7,033 nucleotides of DNA from Thermoplasmata archaeon (GTDB taxonomy: Archaea; Thermoplasmatota; E2; DHVEG-1). The position numbers and the translations under genes are program-made. This document shows, piece by piece, positions 1-5,812 of this stretch (positions are counted from its first letter, which is position 1; every line of letters starts with the position of its first letter). The stretch spans positions 1 through 7,033 of the forward strand of contig DAOWFO010000026.1 of assembly GCA_030637965.1 (NCBI GenBank), in the 5' to 3' direction. The notes beneath the pieces were generated by a model, which did no database searches, had not been told where the DNA came from, and worked only from the letters and a program-made list of their open reading frames with translations.

Positions 1-232
1 ATTGATCTTTGAATTCAACAACGATATTAATTGCCCTATGAAGCTTCTGGGTGTACATGTTATTGGTGAGATGGCCTCAGAATTAATTCACATTGGTGTA
101 AGTGCCTTGATAATGGGTGCAAGTAGCAATTTATTTATTGATACATGTTTCAATTATCCCACTCTCGGTGAACTCTATAAATATGCAACATACGATGCTA
201 TGGGAAATCGAGCAAAACACCTCAAATCATAA
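1..232 (+). CDS. sthA: C-terminal fragment, soluble (Si-specific) NAD(P)+ transhydrogenase-like flavoprotein
   Basis: The reading frame is open from the left edge to TAA at 230-232, so only the last 76 or so residues are present. They match the dimerisation domain of the FAD-dependent pyridine nucleotide-disulfide reductase fold: GVHVIGE near residues 17-23, ELIHIG near 27-32 and FNYPT at 50-54. Dihydrolipoamide dehydrogenases and mercuric reductases usually carry an HP pair in this last motif. FNYPT, followed by helix ELYKYA, is what I recall for SthA, which passes hydride between NADH and NADPH in the cytosol and lacks the redox-active disulfide. The FAD and NAD domains lie outside the window, so a related flavoprotein reductase is possible. 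The family is known mainly from bacteria, so its presence here may reflect transfer. Confidence 0.72.
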   Translation, partial: LIFEFNNDINCPMKLLGVHVIGEMASELIHIGVSALIMGASSNLFIDTCFNYPTLGELYKYATYDAMGNRAKHLKS

Positions 233-249
233 TAATCTATAAGCCAAAA

Positions 250-256
250 TTTTTTT
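250..256 (+). terminator. T-tract after the transhydrogenase gene
   Basis: Seven consecutive T residues lie 18 bases after the stop codon, the kind of U-run at which archaeal RNA polymerase releases transcripts. No hairpin precedes it. The tract overlaps the proposed TATA box of the next gene. Confidence 0.4.
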
Positions 257-260
257 AAAT
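251..260 (+). promoter_or_regulatory. Possible TATA box for the 306-755 membrane protein
   Basis: The sequence TTTTTTAAAT resembles an archaeal TATA element, and a start about 25 bases downstream would fall near 280-285, leaving a leader of about 20 bases. The stretch is AT-rich and T-rich throughout, so the exact element is uncertain. Confidence 0.35.
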
Positions 261-305
261 CTAATATAATAGTAAATTATTCGTGATTGTGATTGAGTGG
301 AGAAT

Positions 306-755
306 ATGGATGATGAACAAATGGATAATGTTTTACCTGTGAGCTACAAACCAATGATTGCTGGTATTTTATTAATTCTTGCAGGATTAATTGGGCTTAT
401 TACATGGGTTTCTTCCCTTTTAATTGATGTTAATACTATTGATCCATCTATATTAGAGCAACTTCAGCAAAGTGGAATAGAAATTACTGTGGAACAAATT
501 GAGACATTTCTAAGTATTTGTGCGACAATTGGAATAATTCTATCAATATTCCCTTTATTAGGTGGGATACTTGCGTTAAAAAGAAAGATGTGGGGCATAG
601 CAATAGTTATGAGCATAATTGGCTTATTTACAGTTGGTCCAATTTTCGCCTCGAGTATTCTTGCATTAGTAGGTCTAATATTGATAGCAATATCTAAAAA
701 TGAATTTCAACATAAATCAGACAATGAACCCCCCATTGATGAGTACTCGTATTAA
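306..755 (+). CDS. Small four-helix membrane protein, function unknown
   Basis: The 149-residue product has a short acidic N-terminus (MDDEQMDN), a KP pair just before helix 1 (about residues 17-40), an extracytoplasmic or loop segment of about 27 polar residues (41-67, with DPSILEQL and a VEQIETF amphipathic stretch), and hydrophobic segments at about 68-91, 96-111 and 113-130. A basic LKRKMWG turn separates segments 2 and 3, a GP break separates 3 and 4, and the tail is acidic and hydrophilic. It resembles multi-copy archaeal proteins of the KPxIAGILLIIAG type, which recall the DUF4064 layout, but no biochemical role is evident. ATG 306 is chosen because GGAG at 299-302 sits just before it, although the 3-base spacing is short. 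An in-frame GTG at 297 would add three residues. It is a single gene, convergent with the gene at 982-1377. Confidence 0.8.
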   Translation: MDDEQMDNVLPVSYKPMIAGILLILAGLIGLITWVSSLLIDVNTIDPSILEQLQQSGIEITVEQIETFLSICATIGIILSIFPLLGGILALKRKMWGIAIVMSIIGLFTVGPIFASSILALVGLILIAISKNEFQHKSDNEPPIDEYSY

Positions 756-773
756 ATCCTTGGTTTAACCTGA

Positions 774-786
774 TTTATTTCTTTTT
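774..786 (+). terminator. T-rich termination region of the 306-755 gene
   Basis: Eleven of thirteen bases are T (three T, A, three T, C, five T), beginning 19 bases after the stop codon. A minor dyad GGTT-T-AACC at 762-770 lies directly before it. The call is by composition only. A TATA-like GATTTATTT at 772-780 overlaps it and could serve the candidate RNA downstream. Confidence 0.45.
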
Positions 787-787
787 C

Positions 788-954
788 CAAAACCGAAACA
801 CTAGAAACCCCTTGTACGTACTATTGCTACTCGTGGTTAGATAGAATTTTGAAAGAGTAGGTTAGTACGGGATAAAAAGAAAGCTAGAGGTCTAAAACCT
901 CTATAGTCCCAGTATTTGCCGTAGCAGTGGGAATAGATTTGGATGATTTTCAAG
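788..954 (+). ncRNA. Candidate structured RNA in the convergent intergenic gap
   Basis: This block lies between the T-rich tracts ending the two convergent genes and has no credible reading frame. By hand count 791-950 is about 39% GC, against about 17% for 5841-6000 and 22-24% for the other spacers. Three complementary arm pairs nest within one another. The outer pair is 821-830 with 921-930 (10 pairs, two G-U). The middle pair is 864-873 with 906-916 (10 pairs, two G-U, bulged A911). The inner pair is 885-891 with 897-903 (7 Watson-Crick pairs, loop CTAAA). All four wobbles are G-U on the plus strand and would become A-C mismatches on the minus strand, which favours a plus-strand transcript. 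I recognise no known family: RNase P, SRP, tRNA and H/ACA or C/D guide motifs were looked for and not seen. The ends are estimates, with the folded core at 821-930. Confidence 0.42.
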
Positions 955-972
955 GAAAGAAAAAGAAAAAAA
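955..972 (-). terminator. U-rich termination region of the 982-1377 gene
   Basis: On the minus strand this purine tract reads as a T-rich run (seven T, C, five T, C, three T) starting about 10 bases after the stop codon of the minus-strand membrane protein. It is a plausible archaeal U-run terminator with no stable hairpin. Confidence 0.45.
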
Positions 973-981
973 TGTAGGATA

Positions 982-1377
982 TTATCGATCTTTTCCAATG
1001 TCCCAAATTGCTTTTATTGCTAAAATACCTACGGCTGGAGCAATTAATATTGATAGACTCATTGAAATTCCATGAAATAACGAACCTATCCATGGATCTA
1101 ATTCAATTCCTTTAAATACACCATACATTACAACAAGTGCTATTCCCGCAAGTAAAAAACTTGGTACTTCTTTTTCTGTAATAGTTCCCATTCCATATGC
1201 CGATACAAAACCTACAATTGCACCAAGAACTGCAAGTACCCAAGCAATTATTCCACCAAATGTTTCTCCATTTGTTTCAAGGTTATAGGCAGCATATAAT
1301 CCTACTAATAAGGCGATTATTACCCCTATTAAAAATGCCCAGCTTCCTATCTTTCCCCACATTTCTCCTTTTGCCAT
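982..1377 (-). CDS. Conserved small four-helix membrane protein, function unknown
   Basis: The 131-residue protein has hydrophobic segments at about 11-30, 41-61, 72-90 and 103-125. The order of motifs, FLIGVIIAL in segment 1, WVLAVLGAIVGF in segment 2, TEKE at 67-70 immediately before segment 3, then an APA kink and IKAIWDIGK at the C-terminus, matches a family I recognise from many archaea and small-genome bacteria. The family has no assigned function that I can name. The ATG is supported by a strong Shine-Dalgarno (GAGGAG, complement of 1383-1388) five bases upstream, unusual in this window, where most starts lack one. The gene is transcribed alone, divergent from the alpha/beta hydrolase and convergent with the membrane protein at 306-755. 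Confidence 0.85.
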   Translation of the reverse strand: MAKGEMWGKIGSWAFLIGVIIALLVGLYAAYNLETNGETFGGIIAWVLAVLGAIVGFVSAYGMGTITEKEVPSFLLAGIALVVMYGVFKGIELDPWIGSLFHGISMSLSILIAPAVGILAIKAIWDIGKDR

Positions 1378-1380
1378 ATT

Positions 1381-1390
1381 CTCTCCTCAC
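1381..1390 (-). promoter_or_regulatory. Strong Shine-Dalgarno of the 982-1377 gene
   Basis: The minus strand reads GTGAGGAGAG directly before AATATG. The GAGGAG core is complementary to the 3' end of 16S rRNA. It fixes the start at 1377 and is the best ribosome-binding site in the window. Confidence 0.7.
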
Positions 1391-1420
1391 TAATTAATTG
1401 TGTTATAGATTAGCATTGAA

Positions 1421-1428
1421 TATAAAAA
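1421..1428 (-). promoter_or_regulatory. TATA box for the 982-1377 gene
   Basis: On the minus strand the box reads TTTTTATA, preceded by a purine-rich AGAAGG that could act as a BRE. Initiation about 25 bases downstream would fall near 1398, giving a leader of about 20 bases that includes the Shine-Dalgarno. Confidence 0.5.
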
Positions 1429-1486
1429 CCTTCTTGTTTTATTTCTTATATTGATTATGAACCTAATCTAAATTGCTTATAATTTA

Positions 1487-1567
1487 AGGGTTAATATTGT
1501 TACTCATAGGTAAATTCTCAGACCTTTTAATAAAAAATTCTTCTTATGAGTATTAAAAATTAACCTT
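1487..1567. repeat. Long imperfect inverted repeat between divergent genes
   Basis: AGGGTTAAT (1487-1495) is complementary to ATTAACCTT (1559-1567), nine pairs with one G-U. TACTCATA (1501-1508) is complementary to TATGAGTA (1545-1552), eight perfect pairs, with three more possible pairs between the two sets and a 36-base loop. It lies between the two divergent promoters. It could be an operator region, a small transcribed hairpin, or the remnant of a miniature mobile element. No target-site duplication is visible at its ends. Confidence 0.45.
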
Positions 1568-1577
1568 CAATAAGTAG

Positions 1578-1590
1578 TTATTAAAAATAG
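1578..1590 (+). promoter_or_regulatory. Possible TATA box for the alpha/beta hydrolase
   Basis: The element TTATTAAAAATAG is centred about 29 bases before the ATG at 1614, so transcription would begin at or within a few bases of the start codon. This fits the absence of a Shine-Dalgarno there and suggests a leaderless or nearly leaderless mRNA. Confidence 0.4.
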
Positions 1591-1613
1591 TAAATCTATA
1601 ATCAAGTACAAAT

Positions 1614-2396
1614 ATGAAAAATATAAGAAAATATGGAAATTCTCCATTTAATATTGCTGTTATTCATGGTGGTCCTGGTGCATGTGGAGAAATGACACCA
1701 GTGGCCAAAGAACTTTCCTCAATTTGGGGAGTATTAGAACCACTTCAAACAGCAACAACAATTGATGGACAAGTCATTGAGTTAAATAACATACTGAAAA
1801 AAAATGGAAATATCCCTGTGATATTGATAGGTTATTCGTGGGGGGCGATACTCAGTTTCATCTTTGCTGCCCGTTATCCATTATTTGTAAAAAAAATCAT
1901 ACTTGTAGGTAGCGGAAGTTTTGAAGAGAAACATGCTAAAAACATCATGAAAACTCGATTAGGTCGTCTTAGCAAAGATGAAAAAAGGGAGTTACTTAAG
2001 TTAATGAAAACCCTAAAAGATCCGACTATTCAGGACAAAAATATGGTCCTAAAAAAATTTAGTAAATTGATTTCTAAAGCAGATTCATATGATCCTCTCA
2101 AAAACGAAAGTGAGGAAATAGATTGCAATTTCCAAGTCTATCATAGCGTATGGAAAGATGCTGAGGAATTAAGACGTAGTGAAAAACTTCTTAAACTTGG
2201 AAAAAAAATTCAATGTCCAGTAATTGCAATACACGGAGAATATGATCCTCATCCATACAAAGGAATTGAAAAAACCCTTTCTCACATGCTAACAGATTTT
2301 CGATTTTTCCTATTAGCAAAATGCGGTCATTGTCCTTGGATCGAAAGGAATGCTAGAGATAAATTTTATTATATCCTCAAAAAAGAAATAGATTAA
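1614..2396 (+). CDS. Alpha/beta hydrolase, prolyl iminopeptidase-like
   Basis: The 260-residue protein has the complete alpha/beta-hydrolase set. HGGPG at 18-22 is the oxyanion-hole motif typical of the proline iminopeptidase (S33) group. GYSWG at 73-77 is the nucleophile elbow, with Ser75. Asp211 in GEYDPHP and His239 in CGHCPW complete the triad. Residues about 102-190, helical and rich in Lys and Glu, form the cap domain that sets substrate choice. ADSYDPL (156-162) and EPLQTAT (42-48) match a conserved archaeal and bacterial subfamily usually annotated only as alpha/beta hydrolase, so the substrate cannot be named. It has no signal peptide and is presumably cytosolic. The length is normal for the family and it appears intact. 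There is no Shine-Dalgarno. The flanking spacers of over 200 bases indicate a monocistronic gene. Confidence 0.93.
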   Translation: MKNIRKYGNSPFNIAVIHGGPGACGEMTPVAKELSSIWGVLEPLQTATTIDGQVIELNNILKKNGNIPVILIGYSWGAILSFIFAARYPLFVKKIILVGSGSFEEKHAKNIMKTRLGRLSKDEKRELLKLMKTLKDPTIQDKNMVLKKFSKLISKADSYDPLKNESEEIDCNFQVYHSVWKDAEELRRSEKLLKLGKKIQCPVIAIHGEYDPHPYKGIEKTLSHMLTDFRFFLLAKCGHCPWIERNARDKFYYILKKEID

Positions 2397-2424
2397 AAGT
2401 CAAATAAAATAGATTAACAGTATA

Positions 2425-2444
2425 AGTTAACAAACGTTTTAACT
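2425..2444. repeat. Imperfect palindrome after the hydrolase gene
   Basis: The arms AGTTAA (2425-2430) and TTAACT (2439-2444) are perfect complements around an eight-base centre containing AAACGTTT overlap. It could be an operator or a weak transcript-end hairpin. The dyad is plain in the sequence, but its function is not. Confidence 0.4.
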
Positions 2445-2458
2445 GATATAAAAAAATG

Positions 2459-2477
2459 ATGTTATACAACATAACAT
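2459..2477. repeat. Perfect 7-bp dyad, operator or hairpin
   Basis: The sequence ATGTTATACAACATAACAT has perfect seven-base arms around ACAAC. The size and spacing suit a dimeric winged-helix regulator site. It lies 63 bases after the hydrolase stop and well upstream of the methyltransferase promoter candidate, and could equally be a transcript-end hairpin. Confidence 0.4.
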
Positions 2478-2567
2478 GAAAAATAGGAGTTTTTATCAAT
2501 ACGAATAGTTCAAATAAATGTCTGGGAAGGTTTCGGAGAGTAAAATTTTAAAATAATAATTAAAGAA

Positions 2568-2684
2568 ATGGCAAAGATCTTTGTTAATTTATTCGCTCCT
2601 GAATGTGTTGTGGAGATAGTAGTTAATGAAATATCAGAATCACATTGTGAAATCAGAGGAAATATCACTTCAGAAAACGTCTAA
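2568..2684 (+). CDS. Possible 38-codon leader ORF overlapping the methyltransferase start
   Basis: ATG 2568 opens a frame of 38 codons ending at TAA 2682-2684, overlapping the first 59 bases of the methyltransferase gene in another frame. The N-terminus MAKIFVNLFAPE looks protein-like. A TATA-like element at 2541-2555 would place transcription initiation close to this ATG, and the methyltransferase ATG lies inside the ORF, so termination-reinitiation or coupled translation could be imagined. There is no Shine-Dalgarno, I recognise no homologue, and a frame of this length arises easily by chance. It is listed as a low-confidence candidate only. Confidence 0.2.
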   Translation: MAKIFVNLFAPECVVEIVVNEISESHCEIRGNITSENV

Positions 2685-3318
2685 AGATAGTCTCTTAAGT
2701 AAAGCCTTTCATTTCAATGGACTTACAATAGAAATTTATCCAGAAGTTTACGAGCCCGCGGAGGATACATTCCAACTCATTGAAGCAATTAAGGTAAATA
2801 AAGGAGATGCAGTTCTTGAGATTGGAACAGGATGTGGGATTGTAGCTCTAGAATGTGCACGAATTGGAGCTGAAGTGATCTGCACTGATATAAATCCAAA
2901 TGCAATAAAACTTGTAAAATATAACTATCAAATAAATAAACCTTTATTGAAAGGTTCTATAGAAATTAGATATGGTGATCTTTTTTTAATACTTAATAAA
3001 TTTGAGAGATTTGATGTTATAATTTTCAATCCTCCTTATTTACCCACTTTAGTAAAAGAGCGAATAGGCGGAACTGGATGGTTTGATATTGCAACAGATG
3101 GTGGTGTTGATGGTCTTAAATTAACAAAACGATTTATTGAAGGTCTTAATAAACGTCTAAAAAAAAATGGTCGTGCATATTTTGTTTTTAGTACACTTTC
3201 AAATAGAAAAAAGCTTAACAAATATCTCAATAAAGCTGGATTAAAATCACAAATAATAATTAGCCAATGGTTTGATGATGAGAAAATTGATATCTATTGT
3301 GTAAGTTTTAAGAGATGA
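2626..3318 (+). CDS. HemK2/Mtq2-like protein (glutamine-N5) methyltransferase
   Basis: The 230-residue class I SAM methyltransferase has VYEPAEDTF at 41-49, the family's entry signature, then motif I EIGTGCGIVAL (65-75), an acidic residue Asp88 in CTDINP for SAM ribose contact, and the catalytic NPPY at 135-138, which holds the amide of a glutamine or asparagine substrate. ATDGGVDGL (156-164) matches the segment after NPPY in HemK2/Mtq2. In eukaryotes and haloarchaea this branch methylates the GGQ glutamine of the class I release factor together with Trm112, and the same cytosolic role is inferred here. It lacks the N-terminal helical domain of bacterial PrmC. It does carry about 25 extra residues before the usual family start. 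The start is secure on the upstream side: in-frame TAG codons stand at 2617 and 2620. A GGAGAT at 2612-2617 serves as a moderate Shine-Dalgarno. Confidence 0.9.
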   Translation: MKYQNHIVKSEEISLQKTSKDSLLSKAFHFNGLTIEIYPEVYEPAEDTFQLIEAIKVNKGDAVLEIGTGCGIVALECARIGAEVICTDINPNAIKLVKYNYQINKPLLKGSIEIRYGDLFLILNKFERFDVIIFNPPYLPTLVKERIGGTGWFDIATDGGVDGLKLTKRFIEGLNKRLKKNGRAYFVFSTLSNRKKLNKYLNKAGLKSQIIISQWFDDEKIDIYCVSFKR

Positions 3319-3339
3319 AAAAAATGAATTAATAAAAAA
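3318..3339 (-). terminator. U-runs ending the purB-tyrS transcript
   Basis: On the minus strand, A-runs at 3334-3339 and 3318-3324 read as six and seven U residues, about 43 and 58 bases after the tyrS stop codon. They sit just beyond the plus-strand T-tract, forming a compact convergent termination zone. Confidence 0.4.
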
Positions 3340-3355
3340 GTTAGGTTGAAGTTTT

Positions 3356-3373
3356 AAAGGATTTTTTTCAAAA
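3356..3373. repeat. 18-base direct repeat, intergenic copy
   Basis: AAAGGATTTTTTTCAAAA occurs here, just beyond the tyrS stop codon, and again at 3422-3439 inside the tyrS coding end, where it encodes part of FEKNPLN. The copies are 66 bases apart and their flanks are partly similar. This may be a remnant of a small duplication of the gene end, though low complexity makes chance possible. Confidence 0.5.
3362..3368 (+). terminator. T7 tract ending the methyltransferase transcript
   Basis: Seven T residues lie 44 bases after the methyltransferase stop codon and just before the tyrS 3' end, consistent with an archaeal U-run terminator in a convergent gap of 63 bases. No preceding hairpin is seen. 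Confidence 0.4.
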
Positions 3374-3381
3374 ACTAATAT

Positions 3382-4422
3382 TTATCGGATAATTTCCAAC
3401 TTTTTCATTTTGTTATAATTCAAAGGATTTTTTTCAAAATACTTGTGAATCGGTTTAAGTATTTTATTTACATTAATTGCAGTTGCATTCTTTAGATCGA
3501 GAGGATGAAGGCCATTGATAAAAGCTGTTTCTAGATCTTTATAGAAATTAAATTCTAGATTTCCACCAAATTTTTCAGGCCTTTCAATCAGAAATGCTTC
3601 TCCTTTTAATTCAGGGAAGATAACAAATTTACACATTTCTAAGATTGGATTTCCTTCGACCTGTTTTTCGGGACAATATGCCTTTTTAATCTTTGAATTT
3701 ACGTTATCTGGATTGTCATGAATTGAGATCATAGAATCTGGCTTGCTTTTACTCATTTTATTCTCGATAGGATCCATACGACCACCTGCCTGAAGTCCAG
3801 TTAAAAGAGGTGTGTGTATAGCAACTGGAGATTTTATTCCAAGTCTTTTGGACACATCTCTGGCAAGCATATGTGCATGACGTTGATCTGTACCACCATA
3901 TGCAACATCTAAATCAAGATAAAATATATCAGATACCTGCATAACAGGGTAAAAAAGTTTAGATAAATCTTTTTCCGCATCTTCTTCAGCTCTACCCATT
4001 ATATCCATAGCGCGTTTAACGCGTGCAACCGATGTTGCTTTAGAGGTTCTTAAGACAAATTCCCAATACTTGGGATCGCTTATATAGTCGCTAGCATAAA
4101 CAAAATTTGCTTTATTTCTATCTACACCCATTGCAATAAAGCAATCTTCCATATATTTACCACAAAGTTTAATCTGTTCAATATCTCCACCAAGTTTATC
4201 GTTAATATATGCATGCCAGTCAGCAAGAAGTATTATAAAATCAAAGCCACAATCAATAAAATCCTTAATTTTATTAGAGCATATTTTCCAACCAAGGTGA
4301 ACTGATCCAGATGGCTCAAAACCGATATATGCTTTCGGTTTAGTTTTTTCTAAAACAGTTTTTAATTCTTCTATTGTAACAGTTTCCTCAGTATTTGATG
4401 TTATCTTTTCTAAATTATTCAT
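3382..4422 (-). CDS. tyrS: Tyrosyl-tRNA synthetase, archaeal type
   Basis: This cytosolic class I synthetase charges tRNA-Tyr. The 346-residue protein aligns along its whole length with archaeal TyrRS. Tyr32 in AYIGFEPSG binds the tyrosine hydroxyl. The HIGH-motif equivalent is HLGW at 42-45, after PSGSV. YPVMQVSDI (158-166) supplies Tyr158, Gln162 and Asp165, matching the tyrosine pocket of the Methanocaldococcus enzyme. GGTDQR (176-181) and HMLARD follow, and KMSKS is intact at 222-226. EGNPILE, RPEKFGG and HPLDLKNA mark the short C-terminal anticodon domain. There is no S4 domain, as expected outside bacteria. INDKLGGD and the FEKNP tail place it near the TyrRS group I recall from Crenarchaeota and relatives. 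The ATG follows the purB stop by 15 bases without a clear Shine-Dalgarno, so it is probably co-transcribed with purB and perhaps translationally coupled. Confidence 0.97.
   Translation of the reverse strand: MNNLEKITSNTEETVTIEELKTVLEKTKPKAYIGFEPSGSVHLGWKICSNKIKDFIDCGFDFIILLADWHAYINDKLGGDIEQIKLCGKYMEDCFIAMGVDRNKANFVYASDYISDPKYWEFVLRTSKATSVARVKRAMDIMGRAEEDAEKDLSKLFYPVMQVSDIFYLDLDVAYGGTDQRHAHMLARDVSKRLGIKSPVAIHTPLLTGLQAGGRMDPIENKMSKSKPDSMISIHDNPDNVNSKIKKAYCPEKQVEGNPILEMCKFVIFPELKGEAFLIERPEKFGGNLEFNFYKDLETAFINGLHPLDLKNATAINVNKILKPIHKYFEKNPLNYNKMKKLEIIR
3422..3439. repeat. 18-base direct repeat, copy inside tyrS
   Basis: This second copy of AAAGGATTTTTTTCAAAA lies within the last 20 codons of tyrS and is read on the minus strand as part of the YFEKNPL segment. 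Its partner is at 3356-3373. Confidence 0.5.
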
Positions 4423-4437
4423 ACTATCGACATTCTA

Positions 4438-5790
4438 TTATTTTCTTTCAAGTTTGTTTATAACTCTGTCAATTATCTTTTCAGTAGCTCCTAGATAATT
4501 TTCTGGATTCAAAGTATCATTTATTTCTTTGTTTGATAAAAATTTTAATTTCTTATTTTCTTCAGAAAAAACTTCAATCAATGATCTATCCTTATGGGCT
4601 GCTTTAAGTGATATTTTTCTCATCAGTTCATGTGCTTCCCCACGTCCCATTCCTTTGCCTATAAGTGTTGTCATCATAGATTCAGCCATGGGGAGTCCTT
4701 TTGAAATTTCCATGTTTTTTAACATTCTCTCAGGTAATACTTTCAAATTCTTGAACACATCATTTGTTTTATAAATTATCCAATCGGTAAGTATTAAAGA
4801 ATGTGCAAGTATAAAACGTTCGCTTGAAGAATTGCACAGATCTCGTTCATGCCATTGGATTGCGTTTTCGAAAGTTGGAGTTATAAAACTACGTACCAAC
4901 CGAGCTAATCCACAAATTTGTTCGGAAGTAATTGGATTTCTTTTATGAGGCATTGTAGAAGATCCAACCTGTTTTTTCGCCTCAAAAGCTTCAGCTACTT
5001 CACCAATTTCATCTCTTTGAAGGTTTCGAATTTCCGTACCAAATTTCTCCATGCTAGTGGCAATATTGCCAAGAACACTAAGTAATTCATTGTATCTATC
5101 TCTGCACACTATTTGTGTGGAAACATCTTCCACCCCAAGTTTCAAATCTTTTAGCATTTCCTCCTGTAATTCCAAAGCATTCTTTCCCAATGCAGCACCA
5201 GTACCAACTGCTCCTGAAAGCTTTCCTACTAGAAGTCGACTTTTACATTCAAACATACGTTCTAGATGTCTTTCAATTTCCATCGCATAACTCGCCATCT
5301 TAAGACCAAATGTAATTGGTATTGTATGCTGACCATGTGTTCTTCCAAGCATTACCGTTTTTTTATGTTTCTTTGCAAGATTTAATAAAGTTTTTCTAAG
5401 ATCTTTTAAACTCTTTTGAATGTATGTTGTTGATTCAGCGAATTGTAAGGCATTTGCAGTATCTACAATATCATAGCTTGTTGCTCCAAGATGAATGTAT
5501 TTTTCCGCTTCGCCATTACATACCTCTGCAAGTGCTTTTGTAACAGACATAATATCATGTTTAGTTTCATTTTCAATTTCTTTTACGCGTTCAACCTTGA
5601 CATATTTAATAGAAGCTTTTTGAGATATTTCATTAGCAGCACTTTTAGGAATATTTCCTATTTTTGCATGAGCTCTCGCTAATGCGGCTTCAACATCAAG
5701 CAAGAATTGTAGTCGACAGGTCTCACCAAAAATTTCTTTTAATTCTTCTCTACCATAACGGTATTCAAGTGGGCATATTGGGTTATCCAT
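4438..5790 (-). CDS. purB: Adenylosuccinate lyase
   Basis: The enzyme cleaves fumarate from SAICAR and from adenylosuccinate, steps of de novo IMP synthesis and of AMP formation, as a cytosolic homotetramer. The 450-residue protein shows the full fumarase/aspartase-superfamily pattern: PLEYRYG at the N-terminus, KHD (77-79), TSYD (104-107), GRTHGQH (149-155) holding a catalytic His, and the signature loop GSSTMPHKRNP (276-286) with the serine base. WHERDLCNSSSER (313-325) then supplies residues for nucleotide phosphate binding. The length and start match archaeal and Bacillus-type PurB of about 430-450 residues, and nothing is missing. It is the first gene of a pair with tyrS. A TATA box 26 bases before the ATG and the lack of a Shine-Dalgarno indicate a leaderless or nearly leaderless mRNA. 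No other purine gene is in the window. Confidence 0.97.
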   Translation of the reverse strand: MDNPICPLEYRYGREELKEIFGETCRLQFLLDVEAALARAHAKIGNIPKSAANEISQKASIKYVKVERVKEIENETKHDIMSVTKALAEVCNGEAEKYIHLGATSYDIVDTANALQFAESTTYIQKSLKDLRKTLLNLAKKHKKTVMLGRTHGQHTIPITFGLKMASYAMEIERHLERMFECKSRLLVGKLSGAVGTGAALGKNALELQEEMLKDLKLGVEDVSTQIVCRDRYNELLSVLGNIATSMEKFGTEIRNLQRDEIGEVAEAFEAKKQVGSSTMPHKRNPITSEQICGLARLVRSFITPTFENAIQWHERDLCNSSSERFILAHSLILTDWIIYKTNDVFKNLKVLPERMLKNMEISKGLPMAESMMTTLIGKGMGRGEAHELMRKISLKAAHKDRSLIEVFSEENKKLKFLSNKEINDTLNPENYLGATEKIIDRVINKLERK

Positions 5791-5812
5791 TCTAACTCAC
5801 AATTCGAGAATC

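Larger units (their letters stand above)
2397..2625. other. Spacer between hydrolase and methyltransferase
   Basis: The 229-base spacer is about 24% GC and holds two dyads described separately, a T-run at 2491-2495 (TTTTT) that could help end the hydrolase transcript, and a purine-rich GGAGAG followed by TAAAATTTTAAAATA (2535-2555) that resembles a BRE plus TATA element. Initiation from that element would fall near 2570. A 38-codon frame begins at 2568. Confidence 0.5.

Noticed and set aside
1197..1397. Plus-strand frame of 66 codons opposite the 982-1377 membrane protein
   Set aside because: It is the antisense of a gene that has its own Shine-Dalgarno and TATA box. Its Leu/Pro/His-rich content is typical of an antisense membrane-protein frame.
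3036..3230. Minus-strand frame of 64 codons opposite the methyltransferase
   Set aside because: It overlaps the NPPY region of a clear methyltransferase and has no independent support.
5022..5038. TTCGAATTTCC resembling a tRNA T-loop
   Set aside because: It lies inside purB coding sequence and no acceptor, D or anticodon arms can be built around it.
4529..5682. Several plus-strand frames of 62-81 codons opposite purB
   Set aside because: purB is a full-length, well-conserved gene on the minus strand. These frames are antisense shadows with no recognisable protein features.
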